DNA from: CADEFQ01 sp050185195
GTDB lineage: Bacteria; Pseudomonadota; Gammaproteobacteria; Steroidobacterales; Steroidobacteraceae
Direction: 5' to 3'
Assembly (NCBI GenBank): GCA_050185195.1
Contig: JBFWZQ010000014.1
Coordinates: 1 to 64,000, forward strand
Length of the DNA stretch: 64,000 nucleotides
The translations under genes and the position numbers were made by a program. Shown here piece by piece: positions 15,739-24,880 of the stretch (position 1 is its first letter; every line of letters starts with the position of its first letter). Below the pieces are notes generated by a model. That model did not search any database and was not told the DNA's origin. It saw nothing but the letters and a program-made list of their open reading frames with translations.

Positions 15739-17102
15739 CAGACATTGATACGCCGACCGGCGTCCTCCTGCATCTTCAGCATGAAGGCGCGCACCGCCGG
15801 CAGCGCATCCTCCGCTTTCAGCAAACGCTGCTCGACGAGCACCTGCGCCATGTCGGCGAGCGAGCGGCGGCCATCGACCAGCGACATCATGAAGGCATGG
15901 ATGCGCGTCGCCCGCGCATGCGCCTGCAGGTCGGCGGTGAGCGGCACCGGCCGCTTCGTATCGACGACCCAGTCGGGCGGGCCGCGGGTGGCCGGCGGCG
16001 TGACCGATCCGACCTTGCGTGCCGTCCAGGCCACCGTCGACTCGATGCGCGCATGGCGGCTCGCGGGCGACTGCATGTAAGGCAGCGCCGCCTCGCGCAG
16101 CGCGGGCCGCGAGAACCCCGCGCCCTGCACGATCTCGACGGCTTCCTCGAGGCTGAACTGCTGCACGCGCTGCGTGCTCATGAACGCGAACGCGACGGAC
16201 CCGAGGTTGAGCCATCGCCCCCCTTGCGCAATGAGCGGGTTGATCCGCGCGGCCAGGGCCGGGAACGGCTCTTCCACGATGTCGATGAACCAGGGCGTGA
16301 CCACCGCGTCGAACGCGCCCGGCTGGAAAGGCGCACACATCGCATCGGCCGCGACGAGCTGCAGCCGCTCGTCCGCGGCGGCGGGCGCCGCGAGCCGGCG
16401 CAGCACGGCGTGATCCGCCGCGCCGCGCGGCGCGAGCGGGAACTCGTACAACTCGAGCGGGCGCCCGGCATACATCTCCCGGGCGACCGCGAGCAGCAGC
16501 GGGTTCAGGTCCATCGCCACCGTGAGCGCCGGGGCATGGCGGCGATGCAGGTCGTAGGCGAGGCGCCCGGCGCCCGCGCCGAGCACGAGCACCCGCGCCC
16601 CGGCGAGCGATTCCCCGCCGGCGGCATCGAGCAGGTCGAGCGACGCGGCGTTCTCGGCCTCGCCCCACGCCCAGTCCCGGTGGATGTTGGCGTAATAGTT
16701 GGTGAGCCCCTGGGACACCGGCAGGCGGGCGCGCAACGCGCGCAGCGTGTCCCGGTCGGCGGCGCCCAGGTGCACCTGCAGGGGCTCGAGCAGTTGCGTT
16801 ACCCGCAATCCGTGGTCCTCGAGCGCATCGGCAAGCCGCGCCAGCCGTTCACGGGTGGTCGGCAACAGATCGGGTGCAGCCAGGGCCGCACGCACGCCGT
16901 CCGCATCGGCCCGCAATTCCGCCAGCATCAGCGTGAGGCGTGCCCGCCATTCGCCGGCGGCCCCGCGCGGGTCGCGAAACAGCCAGGCCGCCCCGCCGAG
17001 GACGGGGAAGCCCGCGCTGCATTGGGTGCAGATGTATCCTGCGCGATCGGCCCGCAGGCTGCCGCGCTCGCATCCCGGGCACCTCAGTACATCCACGAGC
17101 AT
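15738..17102 (-). CDS. Zinc-ribbon SAM-dependent methyltransferase, N2227/carnosine-N-methyltransferase-like
   Basis: A 454-residue enzyme. The N terminus has a Trm112-like zinc ribbon (C8, C11, C25, C28). The central Rossmann methyltransferase shows VLVLGAGAGRLAYDLHR (SAM motif I) at about 175-190 and then AVVTPWFIDIVEEPF and GGRWLNLGSVAFAF, which line up with the FID and GG-W-NLG motifs of the N2227/CARNMT family. The last 60 residues are helical and resemble PqqD-type peptide-binding segments. Eukaryotic family members N-methylate carnosine; the bacterial substrate is unknown. It is divergent from a GntR regulator across 33 bases and next to a PLP decarboxylase. Confidence 0.7.
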   Translation of the reverse strand: MLVDVLRCPGCERGSLRADRAGYICTQCSAGFPVLGGAAWLFRDPRGAAGEWRARLTLMLAELRADADGVRAALAAPDLLPTTRERLARLADALEDHGLRVTQLLEPLQVHLGAADRDTLRALRARLPVSQGLTNYYANIHRDWAWGEAENAASLDLLDAAGGESLAGARVLVLGAGAGRLAYDLHRRHAPALTVAMDLNPLLLAVAREMYAGRPLELYEFPLAPRGAADHAVLRRLAAPAAADERLQLVAADAMCAPFQPGAFDAVVTPWFIDIVEEPFPALAARINPLIAQGGRWLNLGSVAFAFMSTQRVQQFSLEEAVEIVQGAGFSRPALREAALPYMQSPASRHARIESTVAWTARKVGSVTPPATRGPPDWVVDTKRPVPLTADLQAHARATRIHAFMMSLVDGRRSLADMAQVLVEQRLLKAEDALPAVRAFMLKMQEDAGRRINV

Positions 17103-17135
17103 ACAACTTCACTCCACTGCTGTTACTATCTTGCC

Positions 17136-17921
17136 ATGGCTAGAAAAGCACGCCCGAAGGCCAACGGCCTCGCCCTGCACCATCGCCTGTACATGATGCT
17201 GCAGCAACAACTCACCGACGGCACCATCCCCCCTGGTGGCGCGCTGCCGAGCGAGCCCGACCTCGCCCGTGAAACCCGCCTGTCGCGCACGACCGTGCGC
17301 CGCGCGCTCGCCCGGCTCGCCGCCGAAGGCATGATCGAGCGCCGCCACGGCAGCGGCACCTACGCGACCATGCAGGGCACGGCCAAGGCCCGCACCGAGG
17401 CCACCACCGACGCCGGTGCCTTGCTGAGCGACCTGCAGGCGATGTCCCGCACGACCGTCGCCCGGGTATTGCAACACGCCGTCATCGCGACCCCGCCGCG
17501 CATCCTCGCGGCCTGTCCGGAACTCGGCCCGCGCGTGCTGCTGCTACAGCGCGCCCGCACCCATCGTGGCAAGCCGCTCGCCGTCATCAGCCACTACATT
17601 CCCGAGCGCCACGCGGCGCGCTTTGCCAGGGCGCAGCTGAAGAACCTGCCGACCACCGTGATCTTCGAGAAGGCGCGCCTCGTGCCTTCCGTCGGCAGCC
17701 AACAGATCACCGCGATCGCGGCCGACCACGTGCTGTCGCGCGAGCTCGGCGTGAACATCGGCGCGCCGGTCCTCTCGATCCGCCGCACCGTGCGCGATGC
17801 GAAGGGCACGCTGCTCGAATACCACGAAGTGTTCTACGACCCCGACTCCATCATCGTGCAGATGGACGTGCAGCGGGACAAGGGCGGCAAGGGCGGCGTG
17901 CGCTGGCGCCCGGTGCGCTGA
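17136..17921 (+). CDS. GntR-family transcriptional regulator with UTRA domain
   Basis: A 261-residue regulator of the HutC/PhnF branch. The N-terminal winged helix (about residues 10-75) has LPSEPDLARETRLSRTTVRR and ALARLAAEGMIERRHGSGTY. The C-terminal UTRA ligand-binding domain (about 100-245) has LAVISHYIPERHAARF and ILSIRRTVRD-like strands ending with the usual EYHEVFYDPD. The frame is open much further upstream, but the ATG at 17136 starts at the DNA-binding domain. It is divergent from the methyltransferase-cupin pair and 33 bases ahead of the decarboxylase, so it probably controls both. Ligand unknown. Confidence 0.85.
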   Translation: MARKARPKANGLALHHRLYMMLQQQLTDGTIPPGGALPSEPDLARETRLSRTTVRRALARLAAEGMIERRHGSGTYATMQGTAKARTEATTDAGALLSDLQAMSRTTVARVLQHAVIATPPRILAACPELGPRVLLLQRARTHRGKPLAVISHYIPERHAARFARAQLKNLPTTVIFEKARLVPSVGSQQITAIAADHVLSRELGVNIGAPVLSIRRTVRDAKGTLLEYHEVFYDPDSIIVQMDVQRDKGGKGGVRWRPVR

Positions 17922-17954
17922 TTCGTCGGCGTCGCGCCCGGTGACGGTAATCCC

Positions 17955-19355
17955 GTGACACTTGCCGCACGCCCGACCACGCCCACCTCGTGCGCCGACC
18001 TGCTCGCCGACGCCGCAAGCCGGGCAGCGCGCTACCTCGACTCACTCGGCACCCGGCCGGTCGCACCGCCGCCCGCCGCCGTGGCGCGGCTCGATGAGCT
18101 CGACGTCCCGATGCCCGCCGCACCGACCGATGCGGCGAGCGTCCTGGCGCGCCTCGACGACATCGTCGGCCCGGCGACGATGGCGATGGCGGGTCCGCGA
18201 TTCTTTGGCTTCGTGATCGGCAGCGCCTTGCCGGCGACGGTGGCCGCGAACTGGCTGGCGACGGCCTGGGACCAGAACGCGGCCTTGTCGACGGCCACGC
18301 CGGGCGTCTCGCGCCTCGAGGCGGTGGCCCTCGCATGGCTGAACGAACTGCTGGGCCTGCCGGCCTCGGCGCAGGGCGCGTTCGTCACTGGCGCCACGAT
18401 GGCGAACTTCACCGCCCTCGCCGCGGCACGCCATCGTGTACTCGAGCAGGCGGGCTGGTCGGTCGAAGCCGACGGCCTGTTCGGCGCACCGCCGATCACG
18501 GTCATCGTGGGCGAAGAGGCCCATCCGACGTTGATCAAGTCGCTCGGCCTCCTGGGCCTCGGCCGCAAGCGCGTCGTGCGGGTGCCCGTCGACAGCCAGG
18601 GTCGCATGCGCCCCGATCGCCTGCCGCGCATCGCGGGGCCCACGATCCTGTGCCTGCAGGCGGGCAACCTGAACACCGGCGCTTTCGACCCAATTGCGGA
18701 ATTGTGTGCCGCCGCCCATGCGTCCGGCGCGTGGTGCCACGTCGATGGCGCGTTCGGCCTCTGGGCACGCGCGTCCGGCCATCTGGCTCCACTCGCGGCG
18801 GGCATCGAGCAGGCAGACTCATGGGCCACCGACGCGCACAAGTGGCTCAATGTCCCGTATGACTGCGGCATCGCCTTCGTGCGCGAGCCGGGCATCCTGC
18901 CGGCGGCAATGGCGGTCTCGGCCGAGTACCTGCCCGCCGGCAGTGGCGCGCGCAATCCCGCGGACTTCACGCCCGAGTTGTCCCGTCGCGCGCGCGGCGT
19001 CGAAGTGTGGGCGGCGCTCGCGGCGCTCGGGCGCAGCGGACTCGCGGAGCTGCTCGAACGGAACTGTCGCAGCGCGCGCCGCTTCGCCGCGGGCCTTGCG
19101 GCGGCAGGCCACGAAATCCTGAACGAAGTCGTGTTGAATCAGGTGCTGGTCTCGTTCGGCGCAGCCGACGTCACCGAACGCGTCGTCGAGGCCGTGCAGG
19201 CCGACGGCACGTGCTGGTGCGGGCGCACCGTCTGGCAGGGCCGAACGGCGCTGCGCATCAGCGTCTGCTCGTGGGCCACCACCGCCGCGGACGTGGAGAT
19301 GAGCCTCGCGGCGATCCTGCGTGCCGCGGAGCAGGTCGCGGCGCAAGCGCACTGA
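17955..19355 (+). CDS. Group II PLP-dependent amino-acid decarboxylase family protein
   Basis: A 466-residue PLP enzyme with a GTG start. Motifs are PRFFGFVIGSALPATVAANWL, EEAHPT (PLP-stacking His, about H189), CHVDGAFGLWA (Asp, about D264) and TDAHKWLNVPYDCG with the Schiff-base lysine K296. This matches the glutamate/aromatic/histidine decarboxylase superfamily, although many bacterial members have unassigned substrates. It starts 33 bases after the GntR gene and is the only enzyme on that side. With the methyltransferase and cupin it could form a small amine-modifying route. A CoA-independent aldolase-like activity cannot be excluded. Confidence 0.8.
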   Translation: MTLAARPTTPTSCADLLADAASRAARYLDSLGTRPVAPPPAAVARLDELDVPMPAAPTDAASVLARLDDIVGPATMAMAGPRFFGFVIGSALPATVAANWLATAWDQNAALSTATPGVSRLEAVALAWLNELLGLPASAQGAFVTGATMANFTALAAARHRVLEQAGWSVEADGLFGAPPITVIVGEEAHPTLIKSLGLLGLGRKRVVRVPVDSQGRMRPDRLPRIAGPTILCLQAGNLNTGAFDPIAELCAAAHASGAWCHVDGAFGLWARASGHLAPLAAGIEQADSWATDAHKWLNVPYDCGIAFVREPGILPAAMAVSAEYLPAGSGARNPADFTPELSRRARGVEVWAALAALGRSGLAELLERNCRSARRFAAGLAAAGHEILNEVVLNQVLVSFGAADVTERVVEAVQADGTCWCGRTVWQGRTALRISVCSWATTAADVEMSLAAILRAAEQVAAQAH

Positions 19356-19373
19356 CGACAACCCCCGCCGCCG

Positions 19374-20633
19374 TCAGGCCGCGCACCAGTCCCGATCGAG
19401 GCGCCGCGACGCCGCGAAGAAGAACGCGGCGCTCACGAAGTAGAAGCCGGTGGCGATGACGATCGCGTAACGCAGGGCATCCTGGCCGAAGTGCGGTGCG
19501 AGCTGGTCCGACAGCGCGCCGACGAACAGCGTGCCGCCGCCGATGCCGATCAGGTTGATCATGAAGAGGAACACCGCCGACGCCGTCGCGCGCATCTGCG
19601 GGACGACGAGGTGCTGCAGGGTCGCATAGACGGGCCCGGTCCAGCTCGCGTTGAGCGTCATCGGCACGCTGAACAGCACGCACGCCGCGAGCGTGGAAGG
19701 CACGAGCACGCCCGCCACGAGGAACGGCACGATCGCGAGCAGCATCACCCCCGGCACGAGCGCATAGGCCGCCTTGCGCCGCGCGCCGAGCCGATCGGCT
19801 GCCCAGCCACCGAGCCAGATCCCCGCAATGCCGAAGGCCATCGTACCGAGGCCGACGAACCAGGCGGTCTGCGCGAGGGTGAGGCCGTGGCTGCGGATGA
19901 AGAATGACGGCGTCCAGAAGAGCAGCCCATAGCCGACGATCGACGAACTCGAGGCGCCGAGGGTGAGCAGCAGGAACGACGGCTTGCCCGCAAGGACGCG
20001 CAGCGCATCGGGGAACGAGCCGTGGATGGCGGGTGACGGGCCGGCGCGGAGCGCATCGAGGGCGCCGCGGATCGGCTCGCGCACCGTGCAGCGAAAGAGC
20101 GGCGCCAGCAGCAGGCCGCCCGCGCCCACCGCGAGGAACGCGACCCGCCAGTCGATCGCGCTCGCCACGAGGCCGCCGAGCAGCGTGCCGAGGCCGCTGC
20201 CGATCGGCACGCCGAACGAGAACACTGCGAGCGCGCGGGCCCGCTGCCGCGGGGGGAAATAGTCGCTGATGAGCGAAAAGGCCGGCGCCACCCCGCCTGC
20301 CTCGCCGACCCCGACGCCGACCCGCGCCAGGAACAGTTGCGCGAACGACTGCGCCTGGCCGCAGAGCGCCGTGAAGGCGCTCCAGGTCGCGAGTGCACCG
20401 GTCATGATCCAGGTGCGGCTGCCACGATCGGCGAGCCGCGCGATCGGGATGCCGAGCAACGTATAAAAGAGGGCGAACGCGGCGCCGCTCATCAGGCCGA
20501 GCTGGGTGTCGGAGAGCGCCAGGTCGCGTTTCAGTGGCTCCGCGAGGATGCCGACGATCACACGGTCGATGAAATTGAACGTGTAGACGACAACGAGCAG
20601 CGCAAGGACGTAGGCGCGATAGGCGGCACTCAT
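19374..20633 (-). CDS. MFS transporter, spinster-like family
   Basis: A 12-helix major facilitator of 419 residues. Starting at the ATG at 20633, the first helix is YVLALLVVVYTFNFIDRVIVG, then the MFS motif region IPIARLADRGSRTWIM. The second half contains WLGGWAADRLGARRKAAY, a degenerate copy of the loop 2-3 motif. The FNFIDR signature and helix pattern fit spinster-type carriers, in bacteria often found with lipid or amino-acid-derived substrates. It converges with the decarboxylase (18 bases). It is divergent from the HipA-like gene. Substrate unknown. Confidence 0.8.
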   Translation of the reverse strand: MSAAYRAYVLALLVVVYTFNFIDRVIVGILAEPLKRDLALSDTQLGLMSGAAFALFYTLLGIPIARLADRGSRTWIMTGALATWSAFTALCGQAQSFAQLFLARVGVGVGEAGGVAPAFSLISDYFPPRQRARALAVFSFGVPIGSGLGTLLGGLVASAIDWRVAFLAVGAGGLLLAPLFRCTVREPIRGALDALRAGPSPAIHGSFPDALRVLAGKPSFLLLTLGASSSSIVGYGLLFWTPSFFIRSHGLTLAQTAWFVGLGTMAFGIAGIWLGGWAADRLGARRKAAYALVPGVMLLAIVPFLVAGVLVPSTLAACVLFSVPMTLNASWTGPVYATLQHLVVPQMRATASAVFLFMINLIGIGGGTLFVGALSDQLAPHFGQDALRYAIVIATGFYFVSAAFFFAASRRLDRDWCAA

Positions 20634-20670
20634 CGGCCCGATGATCGCATATGCGTACAATTGCCGTGCC

Positions 20671-21426
20671 ATGAGGACCGTCACCGCCACCCGCTATGTC
20701 ACGCCCCTGCGCGAAGGCGGCTCGCTGCCCGCGATCGTCGAAGCCGACGACGACGGGCTCTACGTGCTGAAATTCCGGGGCGCGGGCCAGGGCGCGCAGG
20801 CGCTCGTCGCCGAACTGATCGCCGGCGAGATCGCGCGCGCCGCCGGCCTGCCCGTGCCGGAAATCGTGCTGGTGCAGCTCGACGCGGCCCTCGCCCGCAC
20901 CGAGCCCGACCCCGAGATCCAGGACCTCATCAAGGCGAGCGTGGGGCTCAACCTCGCCCTCGACTACCTGCCCGGCTCCATCACCTTCGACCCCGTCGCC
21001 GAACGGGTCACGGGCGAACTCGCCTCGGGCATCGTCTGGTTCGACGCGTTCGTCATGAACGTCGATCGCACGGCGCGCAATGCCAATCTCCTCATGTGGC
21101 ACGGCCAGCCCTGGCTCATCGACCACGGCGCATCGCTGTACTTCCACCATGGCTGGGACGGCAGCCCCGAACGCAGCGGCGACCCGTTCACGCGCATCCG
21201 CGATCACGTGCTGTTGCCGCTGGCCGATGCCCTGCCCTCGGCGGATGCGCGCCTGGGCGGGCGCCTGACGCGCGAGATACTCGCGCAGGCCGTCGCGCAT
21301 GTGCCGGGCGAGTGGTTGCCGGACGAGTCGCGACGGACCGACTATGTCGAATTCCTGGCGCACCGCCTGCAGCGGCGGCAGCTGTTCGTCGAGGAGGCCC
21401 TGCGTGCGCGATCGCAGCTCGTATGA
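20671..21426 (+). CDS. HipA-like kinase-domain protein (HipA_2 family)
   Basis: A 251-residue single-domain HipA-type kinase. YVLKFRG carries the ATP-binding lysine (K34). The catalytic loop is VMNVDRTARNANLL (D132, N137) and the metal-binding motif is WLIDHGASLYFHH (D151), so the active site looks intact. It lacks the N-terminal domain of full HipA toxins, and no HipB antitoxin is present. Proteins of this family are frequently encoded next to DUF3037, as here. The ATG at 20671 was chosen over one 10 codons earlier because homology begins there. Its 3' end overlaps the next gene by 23 bases. Confidence 0.75.
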   Translation: MRTVTATRYVTPLREGGSLPAIVEADDDGLYVLKFRGAGQGAQALVAELIAGEIARAAGLPVPEIVLVQLDAALARTEPDPEIQDLIKASVGLNLALDYLPGSITFDPVAERVTGELASGIVWFDAFVMNVDRTARNANLLMWHGQPWLIDHGASLYFHHGWDGSPERSGDPFTRIRDHVLLPLADALPSADARLGGRLTREILAQAVAHVPGEWLPDESRRTDYVEFLAHRLQRRQLFVEEALRARSQLV

Positions 21427-21796
21427 CTACGCCGTGATCCGCGTGGTGCCCCGCGTCGAACGCGGGGAGTTCATCAATGCCGGCGTGATCGTGCTGTGCA
21501 GTGCGCGCGACTACCTCGAGGCGCGCATCGATCTCGACGAGGCCCGGCTCGCGGCACTGGCGCCCGCGGTCGATATCGCGGCGGTGCGCCGCCACCTCGA
21601 CGGCATGGTCGCCATCTGCCGCGGCGGCGAGGCTGCGGGACCGATCGGCCGCCTCACGCTGCGCGAACGCTTCGACTGGCTGGTCGCACCGCGCAGCACG
21701 ATCATCCAGGTTTCGGCGGTGCACACCGGGCGCTGCGACGACCCGGCGCGAGTCGTCGATCGCCTGCTGGGTACGATGGTGAGGCCCACTCCATGA
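21404..21796 (+). CDS. DUF3037 family protein
   Basis: A 130-residue protein from the GTG at 21404, with the DUF3037 opening SYDYAVIRVVPRVERGEFINAGVIVLC. The C-terminal half has LRERFDWLVAPRSTIIQVSAVHTG. Function is unknown. Family members pair with HipA-like kinase genes in many genomes, probably as a functional partner. It overlaps the kinase gene by 23 bases, and its stop overlaps the ATG of the GNAT gene (ATGA). Strong translational coupling suggests a stoichiometric product. Confidence 0.75.
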   Translation: MRDRSSYDYAVIRVVPRVERGEFINAGVIVLCSARDYLEARIDLDEARLAALAPAVDIAAVRRHLDGMVAICRGGEAAGPIGRLTLRERFDWLVAPRSTIIQVSAVHTGRCDDPARVVDRLLGTMVRPTP

Positions 21797-22314
21797 CGAA
21801 TGCCATCACGATCCGGCGCGCCACGATCGGCGACGCCTTCACGCTCGCCGAGATCGGCGGCGCCACGTTCACCGATACCTTCGGCCACATGTATCCGGCC
21901 GCCGACCTGGCCGATTTCCTGCGCACGGCACATGCGCCCGAGGCCTGGAGCCGGCGCCTGCAGGATCCCCACATCGCCGTCTGGCTCGTCGAGGCGGGCA
22001 GCGGCACCGTGGCCGGCTACGCCTCGGCCGGCCCGTGCAAGTTGCCCGTGCCCGACCTGGAGTCGAACGCCGGCGAACTCTTCCAGCTGTACGTACTGCG
22101 CCATTTCCGCGGCGGCCAGCTCGGCTCGCGCCTGCTCGAGACCGCGCTCGCGTGGCTCGAGTCGCGCGGCTTCGATCCGCTCTACCTCGGCGTCTGGAGC
22201 GGCAACGAAGGGGCCCAGCGCCTCTATGGGCGCTTCGGGTTCACGCGCTGCGGCGAGTATGAGTTCCCGGTCGGCACGCAGCGCGACCACGAATTCATCC
22301 TGCGACGCGCATGA
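21793..22314 (+). CDS. GNAT-family N-acetyltransferase
   Basis: A 173-residue GCN5-like acetyltransferase. The segment AGELFQLYVLRHFRGGQLGSRLLETAL holds the acetyl-CoA pyrophosphate loop (R/Q-x-x-G-x-G/A form). Motif B is LYLGVWSGNEGAQRLYGRFGF. The layout resembles spermidine- or antibiotic-directed acetyltransferases, but the acceptor cannot be read from sequence. It overlaps both neighbours (ATGA at each end), within the kinase-DUF3037-GNAT-aminotransferase operon. Confidence 0.8.
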   Translation: MTNAITIRRATIGDAFTLAEIGGATFTDTFGHMYPAADLADFLRTAHAPEAWSRRLQDPHIAVWLVEAGSGTVAGYASAGPCKLPVPDLESNAGELFQLYVLRHFRGGQLGSRLLETALAWLESRGFDPLYLGVWSGNEGAQRLYGRFGFTRCGEYEFPVGTQRDHEFILRRA

Positions 22315-23459
22315 GGGGCCCGAACGTCACGCCGTTCCATGCGGGCGAGATCGGCACGCGCGGCGCCGCACGCATGCGCGCGGGCCTGCCGTTCATCGGG
22401 ATGCATTACGGCCAGCCCTCGGCGGGCGCACCGCCCGCCGCCCTCGCCGCCGCGCACCGGGTGCTCGATCGCGACGCACTCGGTTACACGGAACTCGTCG
22501 AACTGCGCGAGAAGATCGTCGCTTACTACGCCGCCAACCACGGCGTCGGGGTCGAACCCGAACGCGTGCTCCTCACCGCAGGCGCGAGCGCCGGACTCGT
22601 CGCCGCCTATGCCGCGATGTTTCGGCCCGGCGACCGGGTCGCGATGCTGCGCCCCGGTTATCCGGCCTATCGCAACACGCTCACCGCCCTGCGCCTCGAA
22701 CCCGTCGAGATCGACTGCGGCCCGGAACAGGGGTTTCATCCGACCCCCGCGCAGCTCGAGGCCCTCACGCCCGCACCGCAGGGCTTCGTCGTCGCAAGCC
22801 CCGCCAATCCCACCGGCGCCATGCTCGACGGGCAACAACTCGGCGCCCTGCTCGAGACCTGTCGCGCCCGCCACATCCGGGTGATCTCCGACGAGATCTA
22901 CCACGGCATCAGCTTCGGCCGGCGCGCGGTGAGCGCGCTCGAGATCGACCCGCGCGCGGTCGTGATCAACAGTTACTCGAAGCTCTATCGCATGCCGGGC
23001 TGGCGGCTCGGCTGGATGATCGTGCCGGCCGACTGGGCCGCGCAGGTCCACGCCTACCTCATCAACATGTTCCTGACGCCCTCCACGCTGGCGCAGCATG
23101 CTGCGCTCGCGGCGATGGACGAGCACGAGGACCTCGAGCGCTGGGTGCGCATCTATGAGCGCAATCGCGCGCGGCTCATCGAGGGGCTCGCCGCGATCGG
23201 CATCGCAGGCATCGTGCCGCCCGACGGGGCGTTCTATCTATATGCGGACATCGGGCACCTGACCCGGGACAGCATGCAGTTTTGCCTGCGCGCCGTGGAT
23301 GAGTGCGGCGTGGGCCTCGCGCCCGGCGTCGATTTCGACCCGGTGGGCGGTCATCGATTCGTGCGTTTTTCCTTCGCGGTGAATCCGGACGAAATCGAGC
23401 AGGCGCTCGAGCGCCTCGCGGCCTGGCTGCCGCGCTATCGGGACGGCGCGTCCGCGTAG
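22311..23459 (+). CDS. Class I/II PLP-dependent aminotransferase
   Basis: A 382-residue fold-type I aminotransferase. Motifs are GYTELVELREKIVAYY, VASPANPTGAML (cofactor Asn-Pro-x-Gly), ISDEIYHGI (PLP pyridine Asp/Tyr) and NSYSKLYRMPGWRLGW with the PLP lysine. The C-terminal arginine that binds the substrate carboxylate is in HRFVRFSFAVN. Substrate is undetermined; the fold covers aspartate and aromatic acceptors. It ends the four-gene overlapping run and its last 25 bases overlap the end of virJ on the other strand. Confidence 0.82.
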   Translation: MRGPNVTPFHAGEIGTRGAARMRAGLPFIGMHYGQPSAGAPPAALAAAHRVLDRDALGYTELVELREKIVAYYAANHGVGVEPERVLLTAGASAGLVAAYAAMFRPGDRVAMLRPGYPAYRNTLTALRLEPVEIDCGPEQGFHPTPAQLEALTPAPQGFVVASPANPTGAMLDGQQLGALLETCRARHIRVISDEIYHGISFGRRAVSALEIDPRAVVINSYSKLYRMPGWRLGWMIVPADWAAQVHAYLINMFLTPSTLAQHAALAAMDEHEDLERWVRIYERNRARLIEGLAAIGIAGIVPPDGAFYLYADIGHLTRDSMQFCLRAVDECGVGLAPGVDFDPVGGHRFVRFSFAVNPDEIEQALERLAAWLPRYRDGASA

Positions 23460-24880
23460 GCAAGGATGCGCCGCGCGAGCGCGTCGTAGTCGCCATCGAA
23501 GTGATGGCCCCCCTCGAGTTCCGCGACCTCCACGCCCGGCCGGCGCACGGCGGGACAGGCCGAATCCTTCTCGTCGGCGCCGTAGAGGCACAGCACGCGC
23601 GCCGCGGCGCCCATGGCCGCGACTTCGGGCACGGTGGGCAGGCCGCCGCCGTCCGCGCCGGGTATCCAGCTCGAAAGATGAAACTCGAAGCTCGCGGAGC
23701 TGCTCAGGCCGAGCAGGCTGACGGTTTGCACGCGTTCGCGGGTTTCCCGTGGCAGGCGGTTGTAGAGGAACGGCATGACGTCGGCGCCGAAGGAGTAGCC
23801 GATGAGCAGCACCTTGGCGCGTTGCCAGCGCTCGCCGTAGGCACGCACGATGCGGTCGAGATCGGCGGCCGCCTCCCCGGGCGTGCGCGCGTGCCAGAAG
23901 TATTTCAACGAGCTCATCGCCACGACCGGAATGCCGCGTGCGGCGAGTGCCGCCGCGACATCCTGGTCGAGGCCGGTCCAGCCGCCATCCCCCGTGAGCA
24001 GCACCGCGAAGCGCAGCCGGTCGTCCGCGCTGGCGGCCTGCGTGGCCGCGGGCTGGGCGGGAACCTCGATCAGTGGCAGGTCGTGGACTTGCGGCGGCGA
24101 CGGAGGCGGCCGCACGGCATCCGCCGCGAGCGAGCGCTGCGCCGTGCGAAACTGCGGCAGCCAGTTGCGCTCGACGCCGAAGCCGTGGCCGACCCGGGGC
24201 AACCACACGAGTTCGCCACGGTTCGTTGCCGCCACGAACTCGCGCGTGCCCTGCGGATTGCAGACCTGGTCGGCGTCGCCCTGCATCACGATCCAGCGCG
24301 TGCGGTTCGTGGCCGAGGGGCGGTAGACGAGGCCTTTCGGTTGCGCCGCCGTGCCCTGCATCGTGTACTCGAGCCCGCTGCCGCGGCACGGCCGCCGCAC
24401 GAGATCGAGGTCGGGGCAGAATCCGAGGCTCAGCACGCCCGCAAAGGTACCGGGTGGTGCTTGCACCATCACGGCGTACACGAGCGTTGCGCCCGAGGAA
24501 TACCCGGCGAGCACGGGCAGGTGATACTGCTCGAGTTTCAGGCGCCGCTGCAGGGCATGCGACAGTTCCTCGAAATCCGCGCCGTAGTAGCGGCACTCGT
24601 CGCCCGGTGCGTTGATCGCCGCGCGATAGGCACGCACGTCGATGCCGGCGACGATCAGGCCTTCCTCCACCATGTGCTTCGCCATGCCGACGACACCGAG
24701 ATGCCAGCCGCCGTCGCCCGAAACGAACAACACGACGCCCGCGGGCTTCGAGTCGGGCAGGTAGACGGTCACCTTGCCGAAGCGGCCCATGTCGAAGCTC
24801 TGCTCCGTGACGGAGGGCGTCGCCCACGCTGGCACGCAGCAGCCCAGGGCGGCGAGGCCACACCACATCCTGATCGTCAT
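23435..24880 (-). CDS. virJ: VirJ/AcvB-family hydrolase (probable lysyl-phosphatidylglycerol hydrolase)
   Basis: A 481-residue exported protein. MTIRMWCGLAALGCCVPAWA is a Sec signal peptide. Two alpha/beta-hydrolase-like halves follow: residues about 40-240 with GYSSGATLVYAVM and about 290-480 with the nucleophile elbow IGYSFGADVMPFLYN, and the late GGHHFDGDY carries the His. AcvB of Rhizobium/Agrobacterium, encoded beside lpiA/mprF, hydrolyses lysyl-phosphatidylglycerol. The same pairing here (ATGA overlap with mprF) makes that function likely. VirJ is also named for T-DNA transfer in Agrobacterium, but no conjugation genes are present. Confidence 0.85.
   Translation of the reverse strand: MTIRMWCGLAALGCCVPAWATPSVTEQSFDMGRFGKVTVYLPDSKPAGVVLFVSGDGGWHLGVVGMAKHMVEEGLIVAGIDVRAYRAAINAPGDECRYYGADFEELSHALQRRLKLEQYHLPVLAGYSSGATLVYAVMVQAPPGTFAGVLSLGFCPDLDLVRRPCRGSGLEYTMQGTAAQPKGLVYRPSATNRTRWIVMQGDADQVCNPQGTREFVAATNRGELVWLPRVGHGFGVERNWLPQFRTAQRSLAADAVRPPPSPPQVHDLPLIEVPAQPAATQAASADDRLRFAVLLTGDGGWTGLDQDVAAALAARGIPVVAMSSLKYFWHARTPGEAAADLDRIVRAYGERWQRAKVLLIGYSFGADVMPFLYNRLPRETRERVQTVSLLGLSSSASFEFHLSSWIPGADGGGLPTVPEVAAMGAAARVLCLYGADEKDSACPAVRRPGVEVAELEGGHHFDGDYDALARRILAYADAPSR

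Noticed and set aside
23435..24880. VirJ as evidence for a type IV secretion or T-DNA region
   Set aside because: No other vir or tra genes; mprF linkage points to lipid metabolism.
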